Assembly: GCF_008693385.1 (NCBI RefSeq)
Contig: NZ_CP044065.1
Coordinates: 3,286,001-3,350,000, forward strand
Direction of reading: 5' to 3'
DNA: 64,000 nt
From: Cupriavidus pauculus
GTDB taxonomy: Bacteria > Pseudomonadota > Gammaproteobacteria > Burkholderiales > Burkholderiaceae
Both the position numbers and the translations under genes were made by a program. The notes below the pieces were generated by a model. That model had not been told where the DNA came from. It saw only the letters and a list, made by a program, of their open reading frames with translations, and did not search any database. Positions 1 to 7,033 of the stretch are shown here, in pieces (position 1 is the first letter of the stretch; the number at the start of each line of letters is the position of its first letter).

Positions 1-167
1 GGAAACGAGGCGCGCCCGTCGCGGTCGATCACCGTGATGCCGTGCGCCTGCAGCGCTTCCAGCGTTTTCCCGCGCGCGAGCACGTTGACCGTGTGTCCCG
101 CGCGTGCGACACGCGCCGCAATGAAACCGCCTACGGCGCCGGCGCCGACGATGCAGATTGAAGCCAT
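1..167 (-). CDS. 2-dehydropantoate 2-reductase-like protein, N-terminal part (runs off the left edge)
   Basis: Only the first 55 or so codons lie in the window. The reading frame starts at the ATG complementary to 165-167 and opens with ASICIVGAGAVGGF, a Rossmann nucleotide-binding loop (GxGxxG) at residues 8-13. It continues through RAGHTVNVLARG, which is typical of the PanE/ApbA ketopantoate reductase family. Those enzymes use NADPH to reduce ketopantoate to pantoate in coenzyme A synthesis, although many bacteria carry several paralogues acting on other 2-oxo acids. The catalytic lysine and the C-terminal domain are outside the window, so the substrate cannot be judged. The gene is transcribed leftwards, in the same direction as the DUF2272 gene to its right, 89 bp away. 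Confidence 0.75.
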   Translation of the reverse strand, partial: MASICIVGAGAVGGFIAARVARAGHTVNVLARGKTLEALQAHGITVIDRDGRASF

Positions 168-256
168 GGAGGGTTCCCCCGAAACGAATGATTATTCATG
201 GGAGTAATCGATTCATCGATCGTCGCGACACGTCGATTACTCCCGAGAATGCCGTG

Positions 257-1144
257 TTACTGCAGGTCGTTGCGCATGATCAGCAGCCACGGCATATGCG
301 AGTTCGTGAAGGCATCGAGCTTGCCCGAATCGCCGAGTTCGATCACGTCCATCGATACCGACTGCTGCACGTTGCCGCCGATTGCCCGCACCTCGCGCTT
401 CGCGGGATCGACCTCGACCACGATATCGCAATGCATGGGCGTCGTGCCGAAACCGATTTCCGCGGGATTCTCGAGGTATTTGTCGCGGCCGCGCGCGGCG
501 CAGACGATGTCGCCGGGGCGGGGCAGGGCGGGGACGGGCTCGATATGGAACGCCGGCGCGGGGAGGATGCCGTCGCGCGCGTCCACCACGTACATCGAAT
601 GCGACTGGCCGGTCAGGAACTGGCGTTCGTCGAGCCCCGCCTTGCGCATGACCCACGAGATAAACACGGCAGACCAGGCCCACGCGCCCTGCGTGATCTG
701 CTGGCAGTCCGGCGACCGGCCCACGATATGCCAGTAACGCTGCGCCATCGCGCAGCCCTGCGGCGTGGCCTCCATGCCGGTGCCGTCGGGAAACCGGAGA
801 CAGCTGGCGTCGCCCGAGGTATCGGACTCCGTATCGGCCGATGCGGTATCGGCGCCTTCGGCGCGATCGCCGCCGGCATCCGCCGAGGGCAGCACGGGAG
901 GGGGCAGCGGACTGTGCGTCACGCATGCGGTGTCGTCGCGGCCGATGCGCACCACCTGTCCGCCCCAGCGCTGCCACTCCTGCCGCGCGATCTCGACGAT
1001 CCGCTCGCGCTGCGTCGCGCCCGGCGCGGTACGCACGCGTTCGGTATCAGGCAGCGGCGCGGCCTGCGGGCGCGCGGGCTTGATTTCGGTGGCGCAGCCG
1101 CCCAGCACCGCCACGGCGGCGGCGACCGCCAGCCCCTGCAACAT
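257..1144 (-). CDS. DUF2272-domain lipoprotein
   Basis: Predicted 295-residue protein. I chose the start at 1144 because a GAGGGGG ribosome-binding sequence sits directly upstream and because it begins with a clear lipoprotein signal: LAVAAAVAVLGGC, with the lipobox cysteine near residue 17. A longer in-frame start at 1471 would add about 109 Arg/Pro-rich residues and bury the signal. The C-terminal two thirds matches the DUF2272 family as I know it. Visible features are the conserved segments GAWAWSAVFISWVMRKAG, HSMYV, PGDIVCAARGR and CDIVVEV, plus a C-terminal HMPWLLIMR. This arrangement resembles CHAP/NlpC-type cysteine-peptidase-like folds, but I cannot confirm catalysis. It is probably anchored in the outer membrane facing the periplasm. 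Its function is unknown. Confidence 0.8.
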   Translation of the reverse strand: MLQGLAVAAAVAVLGGCATEIKPARPQAAPLPDTERVRTAPGATQRERIVEIARQEWQRWGGQVVRIGRDDTACVTHSPLPPPVLPSADAGGDRAEGADTASADTESDTSGDASCLRFPDGTGMEATPQGCAMAQRYWHIVGRSPDCQQITQGAWAWSAVFISWVMRKAGLDERQFLTGQSHSMYVVDARDGILPAPAFHIEPVPALPRPGDIVCAARGRDKYLENPAEIGFGTTPMHCDIVVEVDPAKREVRAIGGNVQQSVSMDVIELGDSGKLDAFTNSHMPWLLIMRNDLQ

Positions 1145-1168
1145 CCCCCTCAGGCGGGACCGCCCAGC

Positions 1169-1228
1169 CTGTGGAGAAAGCTGTGGAAGGCGATGTGGAA
1201 AGCGCTGTGAATAACGCTGTGGAAATGT
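1169..1228. repeat. Five imperfect 12-bp tandem repeats (CTGTGGAA core)
   Basis: The units start at 1169, 1181, 1193, 1205 and 1217. They read ctgtggagaaag, ctgtggaaggcg, atgtggaaagcg, ctgtgaataacg and ctgtggaaatgt. The fourth unit contains TGTGAATAA, the complement of TTATTCACA, which fits the DnaA-box consensus. The others share TGTGGA, the first part of the box, so this may be a degenerate DnaA-binding array or simply a repeat that resembles one. Confidence 0.6.
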
Positions 1229-1388
1229 CGCTGCGGGACGGCGCGGGAGCATGGGAGGCACTTCTGGCGCGGCCCCGGCGAGGCGTGTGCTGGCCTTGTC
1301 CGAGCGCCGTTTTCTGGCGATTGTTGGCAGCCACCGAAGCTCTGCTGCCGCCTGTGCGGTAGTCCACGTGCGACGCACGGGCCACCAC

Positions 1389-1397
1389 TGTGGATAA
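1389..1397 (-). promoter_or_regulatory. DnaA box (consensus)
   Basis: TGTGGATAA on the plus strand is the complement of TTATCCACA, an exact match to the high-affinity DnaA box. It lies about 95 bp downstream of the HU gene stop codon. Confidence 0.5.
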
Positions 1398-1492
1398 CGT
1401 TCCCCGCCTGGCGCACACCCGCGCCGGATAGGCATCCGGTGGCGGCATGGCGGGGTCAAGCGAATGGGCATGCATCAGCCGCCCAGCCGCGA

Positions 1493-1771
1493 TCACTGAT
1501 TGACGGCGTCCTTGAACTTCTGGCCAGCCTTGAACTTCACGGTCTTTGCTGCTTCGACCTTGATTTCCTCGCCGGTACGCGGGTTGCGGGCCATGCGCTC
1601 GGCGCGCTCGCCCTGGCTGAACGTGCCAAAGCCAATCAGGCTCAGCGTATCGCCCTTGGCCACGGCTTCCATGATGGCGTTCAGGGTTACGTTCAGTGCC
1701 TGCTCGGCCTTGGCCTTGGTCAGACCGTCCACGCCAGCTGCGATTGCGTCGATCAGTTCGGTTTTCGTCAT
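1493..1771 (-). CDS. hup: HU-family DNA-binding protein
   Basis: Predicted 92-residue histone-like protein, the usual length for HU. It begins MTKTELIDAIAAGVDGLTK and contains the family signature around GFGTFSQGERAERMARNPRTG, followed by EIKVEAAKTVKFKAGQKFK. The GFG turn, the beta-arm motif RNPRTG and the terminal FKAGQ.FKDAVN are all intact. HU proteins bind DNA without sequence specificity, bend it, compact the nucleoid and help DnaA open replication origins. IHF is less likely because its characteristic alpha/beta sequence patterns are absent. The gene reads leftwards and its promoter must lie in the 1772-2657 region that also carries DnaA boxes and GTATAC repeats. It is a single-gene unit as far as can be seen. 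Confidence 0.95.
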   Translation of the reverse strand: MTKTELIDAIAAGVDGLTKAKAEQALNVTLNAIMEAVAKGDTLSLIGFGTFSQGERAERMARNPRTGEEIKVEAAKTVKFKAGQKFKDAVNQ

Positions 1772-1990
1772 GCTTCACTCCGTATCGAGTTGAAAAAACA
1801 CAGACGTCCCGCCCCGGCGGATCCGGCTGGAACCCGCCTCGGCAAAGACGCCGCGGGCAACATCATACCGTGTCGGGCAAGGCGCACCGGGACGAGAATG
1901 TACGGATTGGTATCCGGCCCTTCTGGAGCGGTCCGGTTTGCCATACGTTTGGGGGCGGTTTTGGTGGACCGTGGAGCGATCAGGAAGGCG

Positions 1991-2419
1991 GTATACGCGC
2001 CTGAGCGCCCTCAGTGCGTCCAGGACGTGTGCTGGGGCGTGCCTGCGCCGTATACGCGCCCTGGGGGCTCCTGAGCGCCTCTGGACGTGTCTGGGACCCA
2101 TCGGGGGGCCGTCGTGGCTGTCGTAGGCGTATACGGCCCACCCGGCCGCTCACCCGGTGCGCAGCACTGGGTTCGGTTTTCCCATCGGGTCTGGGATACC
2201 CGGGCGATGCCCATGCTTTCGGGTTTACATCTTTCTTTCATGTATACAGATAGTAGTGATAGGTAAACGACCCCCTTTTCTGTGGATAACCACGTATACG
2301 TCAATCGAATCAGCGGGTTAGGTATACAGAAACCACAGGGACGACATGTTGGCGCGTGGGGATGACTCAGCCTTTTGCATGAGGACCCCCGACGTATACC
2401 TCCGACTTGTTCCGTATAC
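1991..2419. repeat. Array of eight GTATAC palindromes
   Basis: GTATAC occurs at 1991-1996, 2050-2055, 2129-2134, 2242-2247, 2294-2299, 2322-2327, 2394-2399 and 2414-2419. Start-to-start spacings are 59, 79, 113, 52, 28, 72 and 20 bp. The first two copies are embedded in longer imperfect direct repeats sharing GTATACGCGCC, CTGAGCGCC and GGACGTGT. The remaining copies share only the hexamer plus a base or two, which suggests binding sites rather than a simple duplicated block. A random hexamer would be expected far less than once in 430 bp. Confidence 0.8.
2281..2289 (-). promoter_or_regulatory. DnaA box (consensus)
   Basis: TGTGGATAA, complement of TTATCCACA, lies inside the GTATAC array between the fourth and fifth palindromes. 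Confidence 0.5.
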
Positions 2420-2462
2420 GTCCCCAACTCAGCCCCAGCAAACCCACACCGTAAACGCAGGC

Positions 2463-2493
2463 TTATCCACCGTCAGAGGCGGGGTTATCCACA
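2463..2493 (+). promoter_or_regulatory. Pair of DnaA boxes (one exact, one near-match)
   Basis: TTATCCACC at 2463-2471 has one mismatch and TTATCCACA at 2485-2493 is exact. They are in the same orientation, 22 bp apart, immediately before the AT-rich tract that precedes the autotransporter gene. Confidence 0.5.
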
Positions 2494-2657
2494 GAACGGC
2501 CCGCGTCGCCCCCGTCACGCGTTAAGTGCATCGTAAATATCTGAAAACTTGATATCTATTTTCGGCTGATATTGGCGCGCATTACGATGGCGTGTGAAAT
2601 GGATTTTCGTATTTAATACCCTTCACGCCCTTGATCATTATCGTCGGGAGGGTATTG

Positions 2658-5600
2658 ATGAATACGCGCACGACAGCAGGCCTGCTGCCGCGCCTTGGCG
2701 CATGCCTGCTGGCTTCCACGGCATCGGCCCAGGTCGTGGTACCGGCCGGCGAGGATCTCGGGGGCTATTTGAACGGGACGTCCGGCGGTATCCCGAACTG
2801 GAATGCCGCACGATTCAGTTTCTCGTTGCAAAACGATGTCACATGGCAAATACCGGTGCAGTCCAATACCGGAGCGCGTGTGAATCTCGATATTCAGGGG
2901 AACGGTCATACGGTCACGCGTGGGCGGAATGCCGCGGTCTACTACGATGGCGCGACCGTCGCGGGCAGCGTCGTATCGCTGTCCGGACTCACGCTGACCC
3001 AGGCCGGCGCGCCTGCCGATGCCGTCTTTCACGACTTCGGCAGCGACCGTGCGTCGGAGGTGAGACTCGGCGGCGTAACGATGACGGGACTGCGCGGCAT
3101 CGACGGCACCGCCGTGGCGCTGGCCGGCAATATCGCGGGCACCGCGATGCGTGTCGTCGCCGGACCCGGCGGCGGCATGTTCACGGGCAATACGGCCTCC
3201 GGCCGCGGTGGCGCCATGTTTGTCCGCGCGGGGACGCTCGTGCTCGATGCGCAGGGCGGGCCGATCGAGTTCGCCGGCAACGGGGACCGCGCGGCCGCCG
3301 GGGCACCGCGTCCCAATGCGATCCACTTCGCGGGGAACGCGAACCTGGTGCTCCAGGCCGCGTCGGGGCAACGCATCGTGTTTCGCGATCCGATCGATTC
3401 GGCGGACGACGCGGTGGTGACCGTGACCAAGTCCGGCGCGGGCGAGGTCGTGTTCCATGGCAACGCGGGGCAGGGCGCGTTCGATTCCGCGATCCACGCC
3501 AATACGATCGTCACGGGCGGCATGTTCACGCTGGCCGACGGGGTGCGCTTTGGCCGCACCGACGGCATTTCCGGGACGACGGCGGGGCTGGTCGCGATAG
3601 GGAGCGGCGCCACGATGCGCGGTGGCAATGAAGCCGTACTGCGTGGGCGGCGCTTTACCGTGCAGGACGGCGGCACAATCGCCGTGACCGCGGGGCGTTT
3701 CACGCTCGACGCGCTCGCGACGGAGCTGCAGGGCGGTGCGAGGCTCGCGGGCAATGGGACGCTGGCCAACACGCATAACCTCGTGCTGACCGGTGCGGTG
3801 ACCGCTGACGTGGCGACGGGCGCCACGCTCGAGCTGATCAGCGGCATCAATGGCGCGGGATCGCTGCAGAAGTCCGGGGCGGGGACGCTCCAGCTCTCGC
3901 GCGCGGCGACCCATACCGGTGGCACGACGATTGCCGAGGGCACGTTACGCGTGGGCAATGGCGCGAACTTTGGCAGCCTGTCCGGCAATATCGCCAACAA
4001 TGCCTCGCTCGTGTTCGATCGCGGCGACGCCCTGACCGTCGGTGGCGTCATCAGCGGCCGCGGCACGCTGACGAAGCGTGGTGCGGGCGAACTGCGGCTG
4101 ACCGCCAGCAACACCTACACGGGCGCCACGATCCTCGAAGGCGGCGTGCTGGCGTTCTCGAGCCCGAACAACCTCGGCACACTCGGCAACGCCATCGTCT
4201 TCGATGGCGGCACGCTGCGATACCTCAATGGATCCTTCGGTTTCATCAGCCGGCCGATCACGGTACGCGCCGGCGGCGGCACGTTCGACAGCAACGGCTT
4301 CTCGACCGAACTGCGCAGCGCGATGACCGGCGCGGGCGGCATCACCAAGACCGGCGCGGGCACGCTGACGCTGACGGGCGACAGCACCTATACGGGCGGC
4401 ACGACGATTCTCGGTGGCGTATTGCAGATGGGCAACGGCGGGACCAGCGGCAGTGTGGCGGGGCCGATCGTCAATCACGCGGCGCTCGTGTACCGGCGCG
4501 CCGATACGGTGGTCCAGGCAGCGATCATCAGCGGCACGGGTACGGTGACGCAGGCCGGTACCGGCAAGCTCGTGTTCCGCGGCACGCATGGCTATACCGG
4601 TGGCACCACGGTCGAGGCGGGAACGCTGGTGGTGGGCGACCGGCCGGACGTGGCGGCGGAGCTGTCCGGCGGCGGGCCGGTGTCTGTGGGGGCCAACGGC
4701 GCGCTGGGAGGCTATGGCAAGGTCACGGGGCCTGTCGTCAATGCGGGGCTGATCGGCGTCGGTAATGCGCTGCCCGCGCTGGCGGGCGGACCCGATGCGG
4801 TCTTCACGATCGCGGGTTCGCTCGACCATCGCGGCATCGTGACGATGATCAACGGCGTCGCCGAGGATCGGCTGGTTGTCGTTGGCGGGCCGTATGTGGC
4901 CAATGGCGGGACGATGCGCGTGGAAAGCGTGCTCGATGCCGGCGGCGCGGGTTCGCGCAGCGACCTGCTCGTAGCCGATGCGACGGCGCTTGGGAGTGGA
5001 GGGCCGACGCGCCTCAGCGTGCAGTCGGCCGGCGGGGCCGGCGCCGTGACGCCGGGCGACGGCATTCGCGTGATTGCCGTGGGCGGCCGCGATCGTTCGG
5101 CGGCGAGTACCTTCGTGCTCGATGGCCGCGTGGTGGCCGGGGCGTACGAGTACCTGCTTTATCAGGGCGGGGTGGCCGACCCCGCGGACGGCCAGTGGTA
5201 CCTGCGCTCGGCGCGGCCGGCACCTGCCCCCGTACCCACTCCTGCGCCAGCTCCCGTACCCAGCCCTGCGCCCACACCGGTACCCGTACCCACTCCCGCA
5301 CCCACGCCCGCACCCGCACCCGGGCCGACTCCCGTACCTACCCCTGCGCCATCGCCGGCCCCCGTACCCGGCCCAGCGCCTGCTCCGGCCGAGCCGGCCC
5401 CCTCGCGCACGCTCGCCCCCGCGGCGGTGCCCGTGCCGCTCTACCGGCCCGAGGTCGGCGCCTATCTCGCGAACCAGCGCATTGCCGGAACGATGTTCGT
5501 GCACAGTCTCCACGATCGCCCCACCGGGATGGCAACGGCCGCTGTGACCACAGCGGCCACGGAAGGCCGTCGGGGTCCCGCCTGGCTGCGCGCGGCGGGC

Positions 5601-6413
5601 CAATGGAGCGGCGGCACCAGCAGCGACGCCAGCCTGCACGTCAGGGCCGACGGCTTCCTGCTCCACGGTGGCGCCGAACTGGCACGCTGGCCGCAGTCGT
5701 CCGCCGCGGCAACCGATGGGGGTGCCCTGCACGTCGGCATCATGGCCGCCTATGGCCAGACCACCAGTCACGCCGACGCGGCGGGCAACGCGGCCCACGC
5801 GCGCGGCAGCGTGGAGGGCTGGCAGGCCGGCGCGTATGGCACGTGGTACCAGCACGACGACAGCCGCCTCGGTGCCTACGTCGATGGCTGGTTCGGCCAC
5901 GGGTGGTTCCGCCAGCGCGTGGAGGGCGACCGGCTGCCCGCGGTCCACTACGATGGCAGCGGCTGGAACGTCTCGGCCGAAGCGGGTTATGCGCTGCCGC
6001 TGGCGGCGGGATGGATCGTGCAGCCGCAGGTGCAGTGGCTCTACGCGAGCGTCACCGACGACGACATCACCGAGCCCAACGGCACGCGCGTGCAGGGTAC
6101 GGGCAGCGATGGCGTCGTGACGCGCCTAGGCGTGCGGATCGCGCGTCGGTCGCCCTCGCATCCAGGATCGGCCGGCAGCAGGCTGGAACCCTCGCTGACG
6201 CTGAACTGGTGGCATGGCCGCACCGACGGCGGCGTCGCGTTCAACCAGGTGCCGGTCGGCAGCCTGTTTCCGTCGAGCCGCTACGAAGTGAAGCTCGGCG
6301 TCGACGCGGCGTTCGGACGCCGATGGACGGGCTGGGCCCATGTTGCGGGCAGCTGGGGCGCGAACGATTTCCATCAGGCCGCCGTGCGCGCGGGCGTGAC
6401 TTACGCATGGTGA
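2658..6413 (+). CDS. Autotransporter (type V secretion) with PATR repeats and C-terminal beta-barrel
   Basis: Predicted 1251-residue surface protein. The start at 2658 is favoured over an ATG-like start 27 bp upstream because GGGAGG precedes it and a standard Sec signal peptide follows, with likely cleavage after ASTASAQ near residue 25. The passenger is rich in Gly, Thr and Ala and predicts a beta-helix. Near residues 405, 474, 564 and 631 it carries four copies of the passenger-associated transport repeat, for example KTGAGTLTLTGDSTYTGGTT. A Pro/Ala linker of roughly 60 residues (about 852-915) leads to a C-terminal domain of about 280 residues. That domain ends in alternating hydrophobic residues and a terminal YAW, as expected for an outer-membrane translocator barrel. 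The family mediates adhesion, aggregation or biofilm formation; the specific role here is unknown. It appears to be monocistronic. Confidence 0.92.
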   Translation: MNTRTTAGLLPRLGACLLASTASAQVVVPAGEDLGGYLNGTSGGIPNWNAARFSFSLQNDVTWQIPVQSNTGARVNLDIQGNGHTVTRGRNAAVYYDGATVAGSVVSLSGLTLTQAGAPADAVFHDFGSDRASEVRLGGVTMTGLRGIDGTAVALAGNIAGTAMRVVAGPGGGMFTGNTASGRGGAMFVRAGTLVLDAQGGPIEFAGNGDRAAAGAPRPNAIHFAGNANLVLQAASGQRIVFRDPIDSADDAVVTVTKSGAGEVVFHGNAGQGAFDSAIHANTIVTGGMFTLADGVRFGRTDGISGTTAGLVAIGSGATMRGGNEAVLRGRRFTVQDGGTIAVTAGRFTLDALATELQGGARLAGNGTLANTHNLVLTGAVTADVATGATLELISGINGAGSLQKSGAGTLQLSRAATHTGGTTIAEGTLRVGNGANFGSLSGNIANNASLVFDRGDALTVGGVISGRGTLTKRGAGELRLTASNTYTGATILEGGVLAFSSPNNLGTLGNAIVFDGGTLRYLNGSFGFISRPITVRAGGGTFDSNGFSTELRSAMTGAGGITKTGAGTLTLTGDSTYTGGTTILGGVLQMGNGGTSGSVAGPIVNHAALVYRRADTVVQAAIISGTGTVTQAGTGKLVFRGTHGYTGGTTVEAGTLVVGDRPDVAAELSGGGPVSVGANGALGGYGKVTGPVVNAGLIGVGNALPALAGGPDAVFTIAGSLDHRGIVTMINGVAEDRLVVVGGPYVANGGTMRVESVLDAGGAGSRSDLLVADATALGSGGPTRLSVQSAGGAGAVTPGDGIRVIAVGGRDRSAASTFVLDGRVVAGAYEYLLYQGGVADPADGQWYLRSARPAPAPVPTPAPAPVPSPAPTPVPVPTPAPTPAPAPGPTPVPTPAPSPAPVPGPAPAPAEPAPSRTLAPAAVPVPLYRPEVGAYLANQRIAGTMFVHSLHDRPTGMATAAVTTAATEGRRGPAWLRAAGQWSGGTSSDASLHVRADGFLLHGGAELARWPQSSAAATDGGALHVGIMAAYGQTTSHADAAGNAAHARGSVEGWQAGAYGTWYQHDDSRLGAYVDGWFGHGWFRQRVEGDRLPAVHYDGSGWNVSAEAGYALPLAAGWIVQPQVQWLYASVTDDDITEPNGTRVQGTGSDGVVTRLGVRIARRSPSHPGSAGSRLEPSLTLNWWHGRTDGGVAFNQVPVGSLFPSSRYEVKLGVDAAFGRRWTGWAHVAGSWGANDFHQAAVRAGVTYAW

Positions 6414-6503
6414 ATGCGCGTGCGATGCGTTCTTTGTCACGACACGCGGGTATCATTCCGTTCGCGCCGGAGACTCCCGGCATTTCTCCATTCGGGAAGG
6501 AAT

Positions 6504-7025
6504 ATGGCGGACAACGCGAAGGTGAAGAAGAGCGACAAGAAGGAAGGCGGGAAGAAGAAGACCGCGAGCGATCGTATCGAGGTCAGGCAGTCGGGTGTGC
6601 ATGGCCGCGGTGTCTATGCCATCGGTCATATCGCCGAGGACGAGCGCATCATCGAATACAAGGGTGAACACATTTCGTGGAAGGAGGCGCTCAAGCGTCA
6701 TCCGCACGATCCGGACGATCCCAACCACACGTTCTATTTCAGCCTCGACGACGGCAGCGTGATCGATGCCAAGCACGGCGGCAACCGCGCGCGCTGGATC
6801 AATCATGCATGCGAGCCCAACTGCGAGGCACGCGAGAAGAAGGGCCGCGTGTTTATCCACGCGCTGCGCGATATCGCCGAGGGCGAAGAGCTCTTTTACG
6901 ACTACGGCCTCGTGCTCGACGCGCGATACACGAAGAAGCTCAAGAAAGAGTTCGAGTGCCGTTGCGGCAGCCCCGAGTGCCGCGGCACGATGCTGGCCCC
7001 GAAGGAAAAAGGCGGCAAGAAATAA
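6504..7025 (+). CDS. SET-domain protein lysine methyltransferase
   Basis: Predicted 173-residue protein. The start at 6504 follows a GGGAAGG ribosome-binding sequence; an upstream in-frame extension lacks one. A very basic, lysine-rich N-terminus (residues 6-19) precedes a compact SET domain. The opening motif GVHGRGVYA is at 31-39 and the S-adenosylmethionine/knot motif RWINHACEPNC at 97-107. The catalytic segment GEELFYDYG is at 127-135, with the catalytic-type tyrosine at 134. A post-SET cysteine cluster, CRCGSPEC, is at 152-159 and should bind zinc together with C107. All residues expected for activity are present. SET proteins methylate lysines, classically on histones; bacterial relatives include secreted effectors and housekeeping forms. 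No secretion signal is visible, so the target may be a cytoplasmic or nucleoid protein. The tail (KEKGGKK) is also basic. Confidence 0.9.
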   Translation: MADNAKVKKSDKKEGGKKKTASDRIEVRQSGVHGRGVYAIGHIAEDERIIEYKGEHISWKEALKRHPHDPDDPNHTFYFSLDDGSVIDAKHGGNRARWINHACEPNCEAREKKGRVFIHALRDIAEGEELFYDYGLVLDARYTKKLKKEFECRCGSPECRGTMLAPKEKGGKK

Positions 7026-7033
7026 GCGGGACG

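Larger units (their letters stand above)
1145..1492. other. 348-bp intergenic region between the HU gene and the DUF2272 gene
   Basis: No gene is recognised here. The region holds five imperfect 12-bp repeats with the core CTGTGGAA (1169-1228). Two sequences fit the consensus DnaA box TTATNCACA on the minus strand: TGTGAATAA at 1206-1214, inside the repeats, and TGTGGATAA at 1389-1397. The upstream promoter of the DUF2272 gene must also lie here or further upstream, but no convincing -35/-10 pair was found. Confidence 0.6.
1772..2657. other. 886-bp gene-free region with GTATAC palindromes, DnaA boxes and an AT-rich end
   Basis: This stretch separates the leftward HU gene from the rightward autotransporter. 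No open frame in it looks like a gene. It holds eight GTATAC palindromes between 1991 and 2419, an imperfect direct repeat of about 45 bp (near 1991-2036 and 2050-2095), two consensus DnaA boxes (2281-2289 and 2485-2493), a one-mismatch box (2463-2471) and an AT-rich tract at about 2521-2630. The promoters of both flanking genes must also be here. Confidence 0.7.

Noticed and set aside
237..977. Long Arg/Ala-rich open frames overlapping the DUF2272 gene and many other genes
   Set aside because: They have the Arg/Ala/Pro-rich composition of antisense or out-of-frame translations in GC-rich DNA and no recognisable domains.
1772..2657. The GTATAC region as a plasmid-type origin or integrated plasmid
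   Set aside because: No replication initiator, plasmid-type partition or mobilisation gene is adjacent, and the flanking genes look chromosomal; kept only as an origin-like site of unknown function.
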